Numbered from the stretch's first letter, positions 8,741 through 17,280 are shown. The stretch is DNA of 64,000 bases from Enterococcus raffinosus (GCF_018917525.1 NZ_JAHLOS010000007.1:78095-142094), one strand, 5' to 3'. Made by a program: numbers and translations. Notes: a model not told the origin generated them from the sequence alone.

Positions 8741-11700
8741 TTATTTTCCTCCCTTTACTTTGATCGGTCGAAAATGTAGGAATACTCCGGCCATACCAGT
8801 TACGAATAACGCAGCAGCCGCGATAAGAATAATCCGCAAGGCTTTGGTCCCACCGGTAAATGGTAGTTTCGTTTGACCTTTATCCGGTACGTGGACGATC
8901 GCGATGAAGTTATATGTCGGCACTGTTACCTTGATCGGTTCCTTCAGCAGTTCAAAACCATCAGGAGCTTTGGTCTCAACAATGGTGTAGTCACCCGGTG
9001 GTAGGCCACCAAACTCCAGCCAGCCATCAGCACCAGTCTTTACTGGCGTACCAATCTTATCCGCATCCGCGGTGCTGTTTCCTTTATACAACTGGAATTC
9101 AGCTCCCGCTAATGCATGAGTTGTTACCGCCTCAATTTCTGCGGCACTCAATGTTCCATCGTTATTGGCATCAATAACGGTACCTTCTTCGTATTTGAAG
9201 AGGCGGATCTTTGATAGTCGCGTTAACCCTGCATTGACGTGATTCACATGAAAAACATTGTCGCCTGGGTCACATTCCTTCGGCAAATCTTTTAATTCAT
9301 GTTGCGTATATTTATCGGTCTTAAAATCACTAGGATCCGCTTTCGAATTTTTGCTTGGATCTGAGCCGACTTCTTTTTTCGTTACAATGACAATTTTTTT
9401 GACAAGCACCAGATCACCTACCACAAACTCGGCAACATATTCCCCTTCTGGAAGATTCTCAAACTTATATTTACCATTCACATCGGTCTTGATAGTCGAA
9501 TTTCCAGAACCATCAATCAATGAATTACCAAGTAAGTCCTCTTTAACCAGTTTGTCTGTATAACTAGGATTCTCTAAACTTGTTCGGTAAAGCTTCACCT
9601 CGATATCTCCAACAGGATCTTCTGGAGAACCATCTGATTTATTCCCAATTAAGCCATCGTAATCATCGTCATACCAGACATACCCACTAAGATCTCGACT
9701 ATATACCGTGGTTTCTACTTCATTACTCTTAATCGGCAAATCTAATTTAGTGTTCATAGACGCTCTATTTTTGTACAAATCGCCAGCTACTTGACCTATT
9801 GGAGAGATTGTAATCTTAACAGTCAGCTTCTCCTCGATTAGCATCTCATCTTTTTGGAATACAAAAGCTTTCGCATCCTTTATCTTCGTAGCGCTATCTA
9901 CACCTGGTTTATAAGTAGACCATGAGGATAATGTAATATCTTTGGGATTCGTTCTTTCTAATTTGCTAGGAATTGTCTCCAAATAGTGAATAGTTGCGTC
10001 TCCCTTAACAATTTCTACCTTTTTAATGGTGTAATCCCCAGTAAAATGACTACCATAATCATCTCCATTGTAAGGTAAAACATCTAACAACTTCATTTCT
10101 AGTAATTTCTCAGAGCTATTATTTGTAAGATTGAGTGTATAGGTGATATCCGTACTTAAGGATGGATTCGCCGGGTCGTTATCACCGACCTCAATTTCCT
10201 CTTTATCTACACTCTTCTTCAATATGACCTGCTGACTCTGCGTCAACTGAACTTTTCCACTAGAACTACGGAACTCTTCGTCCTTGTCATCTCTTCGACT
10301 AGGATCTTCGGTCAACCAGATCTCTCCGACCGTCTTGACAGTTTGTTCAGCCACTAGGGCGGAATTAAAGGTTAAATTTTTCAATACGGGAGATGTGGTA
10401 AATTCGACTTCCGCCAGATGTCCTTTGGTCGGATTACGCCCCGTCAGCTCCCAAACGATCGTAGTCGTTCCATCTGGATTGACCGTAACGGTCTCCTTGA
10501 TCGTAGTAGAAGGATCAGATGGATCCGGTTTATTACCAAAGTTGTCCACTGCTGAACCATCATCATAGCTTAGTCCATTCGGTAGTGTCGTTGTCAATCG
10601 GATCGTATGTTCCTTATCAGTGTTGGAATGAATTTCTCCAGTAACTTTCCATTTGACTTTCTCATTGGTTTTATAGATTTTCTTTTTAGGAGCTGTCGTT
10701 GTTTCAATCCCCAACTCTTTAATGAAAATCGTGTCACCATGATAACCATCACCCGTATGGCTGGTCACGAGATTTCCATCCGAATCAAAAGTAGATGGAT
10801 AATAGGTATCGCCAATATTAGGATACTGATTGAGTAGTTTGTCATCCTTATCATAAGAATAAGAATCCATTGTCAAAACATGAGGGTTTCCACTACTATC
10901 TGTCGCTCCAGACTTCCCAATAACTTGTACTGGCGCCCGGAACATGAATGAATAGTCTGACTCTGCTGCTTTAATAGAAACTACTTTGACCGCTCCGATA
11001 TCCCCATGACTCTGGGCAGCAGCGACTGTCGGAAACCAATCGTATTCACTCTCTAAACTGGATCGTGTATGTCTCGTAAGAGTAATTGGCGTCCCTGCTG
11101 ATTTTTTCACACCATATTCAGTCTGGGCTTTATCTACATACCCTGCTGTTGTTTCTGGATCAAGCTGCAGCTCTCGACTTTTATCATACTTAAAGGATTT
11201 TGGGTTCCATCTCAAATAAGTAAATACTTTTCTTACTTCGAGAGGGTTCGCATATGCAATATTCCCCAGATACACATCACTCGCACCAGGTTCAATCTTC
11301 CCATCTCCCTTCATCGCTCTATGAGTACTGCCAGCACTATCATATGCCTTTGGTGTTTCCCCTTCAGGTATCCGTACAACACCGACACCTGTTACATAAG
11401 CACCAGATATTTCTTTACCAGCATAAAAGGTCTGCTTAGAATCCGTCGAGTAAGTATTCCCTTCATAGGAAATACTTGAGATATTTATAGTAGTCTCATA
11501 TCCCCCTGCCGCTCTGCCTGCTAGATGTTCCTTCGACCATTCAACAACCATACTTGTACTTGAGAAAATTTTCTGGTTAGCGCCGATTTTTCCGCCCCGC
11601 ATCGTATAGGTGTAAGGATTGTGCAAGGGAGAATACCCTGTATTAGTCACGGTGAAGGAATCCCCGCTAGTAGCCATGACGTTATTACCAGTTTTATATA

Positions 11701-13471
11701 CACCAACTTGTTTTTTGTCAATCGAACTAGACGGTTCTTCAGTATAAATTTTTCCAGAGTTTCCTTTAGGAATAGCCATATCGATTAAGCTTGCGGTGAA
11801 GGCTAATGAATTCCCTGCAGAATTATATTTGATCCAGTTCCAATCAGTCGGTGTCTGACTCGTCGTTGCTGGAGAATGCGCAATAGGAACAACAGGTTTA
11901 GGATCATACATCCCCGTTCCGATAGGTACAGGGATCCGTGTTACTTCAGTCGCAGGTGGTTTCACCATCAATCCGTCTGGTAAATAACTCGAATTTGAAT
12001 CAATTTGGTATGTTACCGGACCACTCGGGAATGTTGAACCCCGAAAATCATCTGAATCTCGTCCAGATAATGGATTAAGTGTCAAAGTAACACCTAATCC
12101 AATCGCATCCCAATTCTCATCTTTTGCAGAAGTTCCTTTTAAAAACGCATTATGCGCAATTTTCCCGCCAGAATACAGTGTTGGCGTGATTGATGCTTTA
12201 GCCGACACGGTCATAACGGAAGTCGCTAGAGCCGCTGTCTCTGGATCGCTAGAGGTATACTCCTTATCTATAGTAACAATTTCACCAGTTTTTTCATTTT
12301 CAGCACTTATGATCGTTAATTTAATCTTTGGTTGAAGTGTGTGTCCATGTTTCGCTCCAAACACATTGACAATCATCGGGATGATAATATTACTATTTCC
12401 CGGTTCTCTCAGTACATCTTCTACATAGCCTACTGATTTCTTCGAGCTTGCCGTATCATCTATCAACTCTCCAAAATCATCCATTCCTGACATTACAGCG
12501 GCGTTAAATCTTTCTTCTCCGCTACCGTCAATGGTATAAGCATCTGGAAGTTCCATATCTACTCGATATTTGATATTGGTATAGTTCGTTGTAGGATCGG
12601 TACTCTCCATTGAGAAAGCCAGCTTATACGTAAGTGAATCATAACTTCTTACGATTTTGTTCGTTTGATCCTTATCGTATCCAGGCGAATTGTCAGGATC
12701 AAATTTACCAGATTTATCTGGCGTACCATCTAGTTCACTAAGATGTAGTCCTGTTACTTTGACAGCAGGTGACGATTTCGTCGATTTAAAGGTTTCTTTC
12801 GCCAAATCAGGAATTTCTCCCCTAAATGCGATCGGTTTAAAAGAATCTTTTGCTGTAAAATTTTTCTTTTCTATTTCTTCATAAGTAGGTAAGTTAATAT
12901 CTTCTTTTGTTTTCTTCTTTTCGGTAAATTGAAACAGCTTCTGTTTCTTTGATTCCTTAACAGAAGTTAATAGTGCTTCTATATTGCCACTTACCTTTTT
13001 CTCAAAAAGTAACTTTACAGTGGAGCCTTTAACTATCTGTAAATATGAGCCTGTAACTTTCCCTTCATCATTAACAACTTGAAATAATTCATCCTTAATT
13101 GTCTTATCGCTAGATTCTTCTTTGGACTCTTCTATTGTCGCAAGTATTTCTTTGGCATTGAAATCCGCCTCGGTAACTTGCTTGACCGAAAGATCTTCTT
13201 GTTTAGAGGAAACTGCCAAGAAATCCAACTCAGAGAATTGAACTAATTGATTTTCATCAGATTTAATATCTAATACCACAGATGATTCTTTCGTTTGGAA
13301 AGAACCATCTGTAATATCGTCTTTATCGTGATAAATCTTTACTACTGTGTGAGCCGTGTCATCAGCTTTCAAAAGCCCCCCATAAGGAGCAGCTAAAAAT
13401 GCAGCTACTCCTAATAGGAAAATGATGGGAAGAACGATCGCGATTTTTTTAATCAATCTCGTCTTTTGCAT
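8741..13471 (-). CDS. large LPFTG tip adhesin of the pilus
   Basis: 1576 aa. A signal peptide or TM (IVLPIIFLLGVAAFLAAPYG) is followed by a long beta-rich, Gly/Ser/Thr-rich body of about 1000 residues. A DUF11-like repeat lies near 1130-1290 and an SdrD B-like domain near 1305-1400 (LSGYVWYDDDYDG to GKYKFENLPEGEY). A SpaA/Cna-B domain sits near 1435-1530, with an E-box in YTIVETKAPDGFELL. The C-terminus has LPFTGG, a TM and a basic tail. A 12-residue EF-hand-like calcium loop (DANNDGTLSAAE) is inserted in the last domain. It is probably the host- or surface-binding tip subunit; the ligand is unknown. It starts 28 bases after the major pilin gene. Confidence 0.9.
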   Translation of the reverse strand: MQKTRLIKKIAIVLPIIFLLGVAAFLAAPYGGLLKADDTAHTVVKIYHDKDDITDGSFQTKESSVVLDIKSDENQLVQFSELDFLAVSSKQEDLSVKQVTEADFNAKEILATIEESKEESSDKTIKDELFQVVNDEGKVTGSYLQIVKGSTVKLLFEKKVSGNIEALLTSVKESKKQKLFQFTEKKKTKEDINLPTYEEIEKKNFTAKDSFKPIAFRGEIPDLAKETFKSTKSSPAVKVTGLHLSELDGTPDKSGKFDPDNSPGYDKDQTNKIVRSYDSLTYKLAFSMESTDPTTNYTNIKYRVDMELPDAYTIDGSGEERFNAAVMSGMDDFGELIDDTASSKKSVGYVEDVLREPGNSNIIIPMIVNVFGAKHGHTLQPKIKLTIISAENEKTGEIVTIDKEYTSSDPETAALATSVMTVSAKASITPTLYSGGKIAHNAFLKGTSAKDENWDAIGLGVTLTLNPLSGRDSDDFRGSTFPSGPVTYQIDSNSSYLPDGLMVKPPATEVTRIPVPIGTGMYDPKPVVPIAHSPATTSQTPTDWNWIKYNSAGNSLAFTASLIDMAIPKGNSGKIYTEEPSSSIDKKQVGVYKTGNNVMATSGDSFTVTNTGYSPLHNPYTYTMRGGKIGANQKIFSSTSMVVEWSKEHLAGRAAGGYETTINISSISYEGNTYSTDSKQTFYAGKEISGAYVTGVGVVRIPEGETPKAYDSAGSTHRAMKGDGKIEPGASDVYLGNIAYANPLEVRKVFTYLRWNPKSFKYDKSRELQLDPETTAGYVDKAQTEYGVKKSAGTPITLTRHTRSSLESEYDWFPTVAAAQSHGDIGAVKVVSIKAAESDYSFMFRAPVQVIGKSGATDSSGNPHVLTMDSYSYDKDDKLLNQYPNIGDTYYPSTFDSDGNLVTSHTGDGYHGDTIFIKELGIETTTAPKKKIYKTNEKVKWKVTGEIHSNTDKEHTIRLTTTLPNGLSYDDGSAVDNFGNKPDPSDPSTTIKETVTVNPDGTTTIVWELTGRNPTKGHLAEVEFTTSPVLKNLTFNSALVAEQTVKTVGEIWLTEDPSRRDDKDEEFRSSSGKVQLTQSQQVILKKSVDKEEIEVGDNDPANPSLSTDITYTLNLTNNSSEKLLEMKLLDVLPYNGDDYGSHFTGDYTIKKVEIVKGDATIHYLETIPSKLERTNPKDITLSSWSTYKPGVDSATKIKDAKAFVFQKDEMLIEEKLTVKITISPIGQVAGDLYKNRASMNTKLDLPIKSNEVETTVYSRDLSGYVWYDDDYDGLIGNKSDGSPEDPVGDIEVKLYRTSLENPSYTDKLVKEDLLGNSLIDGSGNSTIKTDVNGKYKFENLPEGEYVAEFVVGDLVLVKKIVIVTKKEVGSDPSKNSKADPSDFKTDKYTQHELKDLPKECDPGDNVFHVNHVNAGLTRLSKIRLFKYEEGTVIDANNDGTLSAAEIEAVTTHALAGAEFQLYKGNSTADADKIGTPVKTGADGWLEFGGLPPGDYTIVETKAPDGFELLKEPIKVTVPTYNFIAIVHVPDKGQTKLPFTGGTKALRIILIAAAALFVTGMAGVFLHFRPIKVKGGK

Positions 13472-13499
13472 AACTTACCCATCCTTTCTGTCGTCTCCA

Positions 13500-15335
13500 T
13501 TACACGGCGCGACGTTTTTTATCAATTGCGATTGCTGCTGTACCAATAGTGATAGCTCCGATTGCGATAATTACTAGTAACATTGTTCCAGTGCCACCAG
13601 TGAATGGTAAGTTGGTTTTAGGTTCATTGACCACTTCAAGTTCTGGTGCAGAATTATCATGTGTATCCAATGTAACAATTACTTTTTGCGGAGTTTTCAA
13701 CAATTCATACCCAGATGGTGATTTTGTTTCCACTACCCAATATTCTTTAGAAATAAATGGCGTACCGTCACCAGGATCAACTTTTGGCCAAGTTGCTTCC
13801 GCTGTATTAGAAGGATCCTGTTCTTCATCTCCATCTGTATCTGTAAACCACTCTAATTTCAAACCATCAAAATGAGCTTTACCTGTTGCATCTGAGGTAG
13901 AAGTTAAATAAGTCACACCAGTTGGTAACGTATCAGCTGCTGGTGTTCCGCCCGGTCCAGCTGTTTTTCTATACGTTTTGCCATCACTTGCTAAGAAAAT
14001 ATTATCTTTTGCATCTGCTTCAGTTAGTGCAATATGGAATTCTGCACCTGACAAATCTGCTCCGGCTTTATCAGTCTTTTTAATATCAAATCCACCATTG
14101 TAATATTCTGGTTTGTCACTGGTATCAGTCACAGGATCTTGACCAGGAATCAAGTAATCAACATCGTATTCATTAGAGATTGGTCCGTTGAAATCTTCTT
14201 CTACGGTAGTCTTATAAACAACACGAATATGTGTATCTTTATCATTTGTTACTTTCTTCATTCCCGCTTGAGTCAAATCGACTTCCACTTTTTTAGCAGC
14301 CCCAACAGTCATATCTGTGACAGGATGAGCAGCTACTGCTGTACCGTCTAACTTAACAGTAAAGTCAGTGCCAATAGTCAACGTTTTCCAAGTTGTTCCA
14401 TCTTTGTCTAATACTTGTACTTCAATATCCTTTAATTTCAAATCTTTATTCAAAGTATCGGTTACTGTAAAGTAGTTCGCGTATAAATCATATGGCAGCA
14501 TACTACCAGTAATAACCAAATCTGATTTTGTTCCAGTTGTAGGATCAAGAACATCTGTAATCGTCATTTCCTTTGTGATTTGGTTATACAATCCATCAGG
14601 CAAGGCCGTCGTTGCTTCCCATTGGAAATCTTGACCTGCTTTAATTGAATAGCCTTTACCACCTTCAATTGTCTTGTCTAAATCGGTATTTGTTACAATA
14701 TTCTTTGGATGAACATGCACATCATAGATTAACTTAGACGTGTCATCGCGTTTTGTTTGCGGTAACCAAACAAAGAATGGGTCCATCGGTTTATTGATTT
14801 CAAGGTCAGTTTCACCTGTACTTGGATCTGTATACGTGTATTTACCACTACTGTCGGTAATTTCTCGTACTAAATAAATACCATCAGCTGCTTTACCGGT
14901 TCCTACATCAAATGTCAAACTTCCGTCTGCGGCAGTCTTTCCTGTTTGTTTAGTAAACGTTGGATCAATTGTGTAATGAGTCGTTTCTTTTTGCGTTAAA
15001 GGATCAGTCAAATCTACTCCTGTATTAGGAATGACACGAACAATTTCAAAATTGACATCTTGCATAACTTTTTTTCCAGTCAAATCTGGTGCTACTGAAG
15101 GGTCTAACGATTCTCCGTCTCCACGTCCTCCCAATTCTGATGCACTGTGTATCTCATACTTCCAAATTGTAATCGACCGTTTTGATGTATTATCAGATAC
15201 TGCATTCGCACTGATGTTTTGATCTGGTTTATCCGCATAAGCGATCGAGCCTAATCCAGCGCCTGTTGATCCTAACATTGTTAATACACCCAAAGTCAAT
15301 GCTGCTTTACTTATCCATTTTTTCTTATTCTTCAT
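13500..15335 (-). CDS. major pilin (shaft subunit), LPFTG
   Basis: 611 aa. The signal peptide is cut near IAYADKP. The N-terminal domain ends in the pilin motif VHVHPKN, whose Lys would form the intersubunit bond. A fimbrial D2-type isopeptide domain lies at about 220-385 and a Cna-B/SpaA domain at about 395-580 with the E-box YWVVETKSPSGYELL. The C-terminus is NLPFTGG, a TM and KKRR. It is the first gene of the operon, with AAAGGAG 7-8 bases before its ATG. About 260 bases of structured leader separate it from the inverted-repeat arm, so its expression should depend on the orientation of that segment. Confidence 0.92.
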   Translation of the reverse strand: MKNKKKWISKAALTLGVLTMLGSTGAGLGSIAYADKPDQNISANAVSDNTSKRSITIWKYEIHSASELGGRGDGESLDPSVAPDLTGKKVMQDVNFEIVRVIPNTGVDLTDPLTQKETTHYTIDPTFTKQTGKTAADGSLTFDVGTGKAADGIYLVREITDSSGKYTYTDPSTGETDLEINKPMDPFFVWLPQTKRDDTSKLIYDVHVHPKNIVTNTDLDKTIEGGKGYSIKAGQDFQWEATTALPDGLYNQITKEMTITDVLDPTTGTKSDLVITGSMLPYDLYANYFTVTDTLNKDLKLKDIEVQVLDKDGTTWKTLTIGTDFTVKLDGTAVAAHPVTDMTVGAAKKVEVDLTQAGMKKVTNDKDTHIRVVYKTTVEEDFNGPISNEYDVDYLIPGQDPVTDTSDKPEYYNGGFDIKKTDKAGADLSGAEFHIALTEADAKDNIFLASDGKTYRKTAGPGGTPAADTLPTGVTYLTSTSDATGKAHFDGLKLEWFTDTDGDEEQDPSNTAEATWPKVDPGDGTPFISKEYWVVETKSPSGYELLKTPQKVIVTLDTHDNSAPELEVVNEPKTNLPFTGGTGTMLLVIIAIGAITIGTAAIAIDKKRRAV

Positions 15336-15379
15336 AAATAAACTCCTTTACTTTTTGTTTTTTACTCCCAAATTAGCTA

Positions 15380-15472
15380 AAATAAATAAGTGAGAAGAGG
15401 TAGCCGCCATTTTCTCAATTATTTATTTTTTCCAATACCTGAATGAGATTCCTTTTTCTCTTTGGGTATTGG
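15380..15472 (-). promoter_or_regulatory. two stem-loops in the pilin 5' leader
   Basis: Hairpin A has arms 15380-15396 and 15412-15428 (16 of 17 positions pair) and a 15-base loop. Hairpin B has arms 15432-15439 (CCAATACC) and 15465-15472, with a smaller GAGA/TCTC pairing inside. They lie between the invertible segment and the pilin ribosome site. A further inverted repeat (15490-15495 and 15510-15515) overlaps an isolated AAAGGAGG sequence. They could stabilise the mRNA, attenuate it or control translation; none is a classical terminator. Confidence 0.6.
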
Positions 15473-15561
15473 GAATTAATAAGAAATTAGTATGTCCGTC
15501 CCTCGATAAACATACCTCCTTTCAAAGTTTGCAATAAGTTAATTTGATTTGTTTCTTTTTT

Positions 15562-15581
15562 CTAGTTCCTACTTTATCTAG
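15562..15581. repeat. CTAG-N12-CTAG site outside the left inversion arm
   Basis: CTAG, 12 bases, CTAG. The same geometry occurs at 15596-15615 inside the left inverted-repeat arm, where the first eight bases are CTAGTCTT. It could be an extra recombinase core or accessory binding site. The spacing match is directly visible; the function is inferred. Confidence 0.5.
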
Positions 15582-15596
15582 AACACATTTTTTGCC

Positions 15597-15618
15597 TAGT
15601 CTTGTAAAAAACTAGAAA
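15597..15618 (+). repeat. left arm of 22-bp inverted repeat (inversion site)
   Basis: 22 bases beginning TAGTCTTGTAAAAAACTAG. Its exact reverse complement is at 17167-17188. Its core is an imperfect dyad, CTAGT, ten bases, ACTAG, as expected for a tyrosine-recombinase crossover site with two inverted binding arms around a spacer. Confidence 0.85.
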
Positions 15619-15772
15619 AAGTCTGAAGATACCTATATTTCAAGGAATCTTCAAACCTTTTGACGATGAATGACGGCTTATTCTTTTTTTGAAAACCTAC
15701 TCTCATGTGATTACCAGAAAAAAATCAATTTTCATGAATAGAAAACCATCTGCACAGAAAACTGCCACCCAA

Positions 15773-15786
15773 AGTAAGCGCTTACT
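15773..15786. promoter_or_regulatory. cre-like 14-bp palindrome
   Basis: AGTAAGCGCTTACT is a perfect palindrome and shares the central AAGCGCTT with strong CcpA-binding cre sites (TGAAAGCGCTTTCA); the outer bases differ. It lies within the invertible segment, downstream of the recombinase gene and facing the pilus operon in this orientation. Carbon-catabolite control is possible but not shown. Confidence 0.4.
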
Positions 15787-15800
15787 CAGGGATTAAAAAA

Positions 15801-15818
15801 AGAATACCCGAAAATTCT
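15801..15818 (-). terminator. short terminator after the recombinase gene
   Basis: On the minus strand AGAAT, an eight-base loop and ATTCT are followed by a run of seven T. It begins 14 bases past the recombinase stop. It would limit readthrough from the recombinase into the pilus operon, which matters for a clean OFF state. Confidence 0.5.
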
Positions 15819-15832
15819 ATTTCTAAAAAAAA

Positions 15833-16936
15833 TTAACTTATAAAGCAATCCAAATCATCAATTACTTGATAGCGTTGCTCCAGCATTGCATCTACATATG
15901 TATCTAAAGTCATTTGAGTCGATGCATGCCCTAAGATTGCACTTACCGATGGAATATCCTTGTTCGCTTCCAAGCAACGCGTTGCAAAAGTGTGGCGTAG
16001 TTGATGAAAATGAATGTGTAACAAACCCGCTTTCCTCCGAATTTGATGAAAATGGTAAGTGAGTAAGCGCGGTTCACAAGGTTGACCATTTGTAGAGAAG
16101 ACAAAAGCACCTTTTGAGTGTTTACGATGAGTTAATAATAGTTTTTTTAACGTCTTGCTCATTGGAATTATTCGAACAGATGCGTCTGTCTTCGAGTCTG
16201 TCAGAACTAATTGCGTTTTTCTCTGTTTATCTATAATTGGGATCCTTTGGTAAGTATGACTAACATTAATTAAGTTTGCATCAAAATCTATATCAGACCA
16301 TTTCAATGCAGCTATTTCACCAATGCGCATCCCTGAATACAAGGCTAATAATGCTGGGATGCCATATCCCTTCTTTTCTTTTGCAGCAATCGCCATTACA
16401 TTCTTTTGTTCAGACAAAGATAACGCTCGAATTTTCCGCTGTTTCTTCTTTGGAATTTTTAGTTCAGAAAAAGGATTAACATTGATTTTCCCAAGCTTTT
16501 TGGCATGATTAAGACATTTATTTAGTATCCGGAAAATAACTTGAATTGTAGAGTTCGACAATTTCTTTTGCAAATCTGCTAGCAATTTTTTTCCTGTCTC
16601 AATCGAGAGCTCATTTAAAGAAATATCTCTGATTATCGGAAAAACATATGTGCATAATTTATAGTAGTAACTGGAAAATGTAGATGGTTTTACCTCATTT
16701 TGTACCTCATTGAACCATTCAATCGTCCATTCTTCAAAAGTTTCGGCAGAGGATCCTTGAATTTGCTGCAACGATTGATATTTAAGACGAAGAGGGTATA
16801 ATTTCTGCTTGACTTCACTATAGTTTTTTCCATATATATATCCATACTTTATCCTCCCACTAAGTTTTCGACCTTTTGGGTATCTTCCTTCCCAACGGCC
16901 ATCTTTTCTCAGATAAATATTCTCACCTTTACGCAT
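15833..16936 (-). CDS. tyrosine recombinase (integrase family) inside the invertible segment
   Basis: 367 aa from the ATG at 16936, chosen because AGGAGG stands nine bases upstream; the frame is open to 16993 but without such a site. The N-terminal arm-binding domain (RKDGRWEGRYPKGRK) is of the Tn916/phage Int type. A SAM-like core-binding domain follows, then the catalytic domain with Arg in SGMRIGE, Lys in TDSKTDASVRI, HxxR in HQLRHTF, His in LGHAS and the nucleophile Tyr in LDTYVD. All catalytic residues are present. No excisionase gene or other mobile-element genes lie nearby, and the gene is flanked by perfect inverted repeats. It is therefore better read as a DNA invertase than as the integrase of a lost element. 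Confidence 0.9.
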   Translation of the reverse strand: MRKGENIYLRKDGRWEGRYPKGRKLSGRIKYGYIYGKNYSEVKQKLYPLRLKYQSLQQIQGSSAETFEEWTIEWFNEVQNEVKPSTFSSYYYKLCTYVFPIIRDISLNELSIETGKKLLADLQKKLSNSTIQVIFRILNKCLNHAKKLGKINVNPFSELKIPKKKQRKIRALSLSEQKNVMAIAAKEKKGYGIPALLALYSGMRIGEIAALKWSDIDFDANLINVSHTYQRIPIIDKQRKTQLVLTDSKTDASVRIIPMSKTLKKLLLTHRKHSKGAFVFSTNGQPCEPRLLTYHFHQIRRKAGLLHIHFHQLRHTFATRCLEANKDIPSVSAILGHASTQMTLDTYVDAMLEQRYQVIDDLDCFIS

Positions 16937-17072
16937 GTAAAATTTCCTCCTATTTGACGGCTTAACAGACGGCGTATTTTTTTGAAATATCATCTCTAAC
17001 TCTCTTTAAAAAAAACGATTATTTGATAACCACAATCTCCTCTCTTACAAATAATTATTTTTATGAATTATA

Positions 17073-17128
17073 TTGATTATTAATAATCAATAATATATAA
17101 TTGATCTGTGAAATGATATTGATATATT
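17073..17128 (+). promoter_or_regulatory. tandem sigma-A promoters pointing out of the invertible segment
   Basis: TTGATT at 17073-17078, a 17-base spacer and TATAAT at 17096-17101 form a near-consensus promoter reading rightward. A second, TTGATC at 17101-17106, 16 bases and TATATT at 17123-17128, follows directly. In this orientation they read away from the pilus operon, into 17189-17500, where only a minus-strand gene lies. After inversion they would read into the pilin leader, about 350 bases before the pilin ATG. An 18-bp palindrome (TTGATTATTAATAATCAA, 17073-17090) overlaps, and a divergent TATAAT for the recombinase lies at 17067-17072 on the minus strand. Confidence 0.65.
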
Positions 17129-17166
17129 AAACAAATAAGTTATTTAGAACTGTTTAGTTATTGATG

Positions 17167-17188
17167 TTTCTAGTTTTTTACAAGACTA
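17167..17188 (-). repeat. right arm of 22-bp inverted repeat (inversion site)
   Basis: Exact reverse complement of 15597-15618. Read on the minus strand it has the same CTAG-like dyad, with one change at the outer edge (TTAG instead of CTAG). No target duplication flanks the pair, so transposon ends are unlikely. Confidence 0.85.
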
Positions 17189-17243
17189 AGAAAAAAATCT
17201 CAAAAATAGAAATACTTTAAATTTCAATAATTCATAAAAAAAT

Positions 17244-17280
17244 ATAAAGACATCTTTTCAAATTGGAAAGATGTCTTTAT
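17244..17280 (-). terminator. strong hairpin between inversion segment and capsule locus
   Basis: Perfect 14-bp arms at 17244-17257 and 17267-17280, with a nine-base loop, are followed on the minus strand by seven T. It would stop readthrough from the polysaccharide operon into the switch. It also faces the outward promoters in the present orientation, though with a weaker T tract on that side. Confidence 0.7.

Larger units (their letters stand above)
15597..17188. other. predicted invertible DNA segment carrying its own recombinase
   Basis: This 1592-bp segment is bounded by perfect 22-bp inverted repeats. It contains one gene, a tyrosine recombinase on the minus strand, and two flanking non-coding stretches of about 200-250 bases. 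One end abuts the leader of the pilus operon. Recombination between inverted sites by a tyrosine recombinase inverts the DNA between them, so either end can face the pilus genes. The end now facing away (16994-17188) carries outward-directed promoters, while the end now facing the pilins has no strong promoter I can see. A 10-bp direct repeat TGACGGCTTA (15671-15680 and 16955-16964) may be a recombinase arm site. Confidence 0.8.

Noticed and set aside
16936..16993. Longer recombinase start at 16993
   Set aside because: A perfect ribosome site stands before the internal ATG at 16936, and the N-terminus then matches the integrase family.
15597..17188. Integrase with inverted repeats as a transposon or insertion sequence
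   Set aside because: The enzyme is a tyrosine recombinase, not a DDE transposase. The repeats lie beyond the gene on both sides with no target duplication, and no other element genes are present; inversion fits better.
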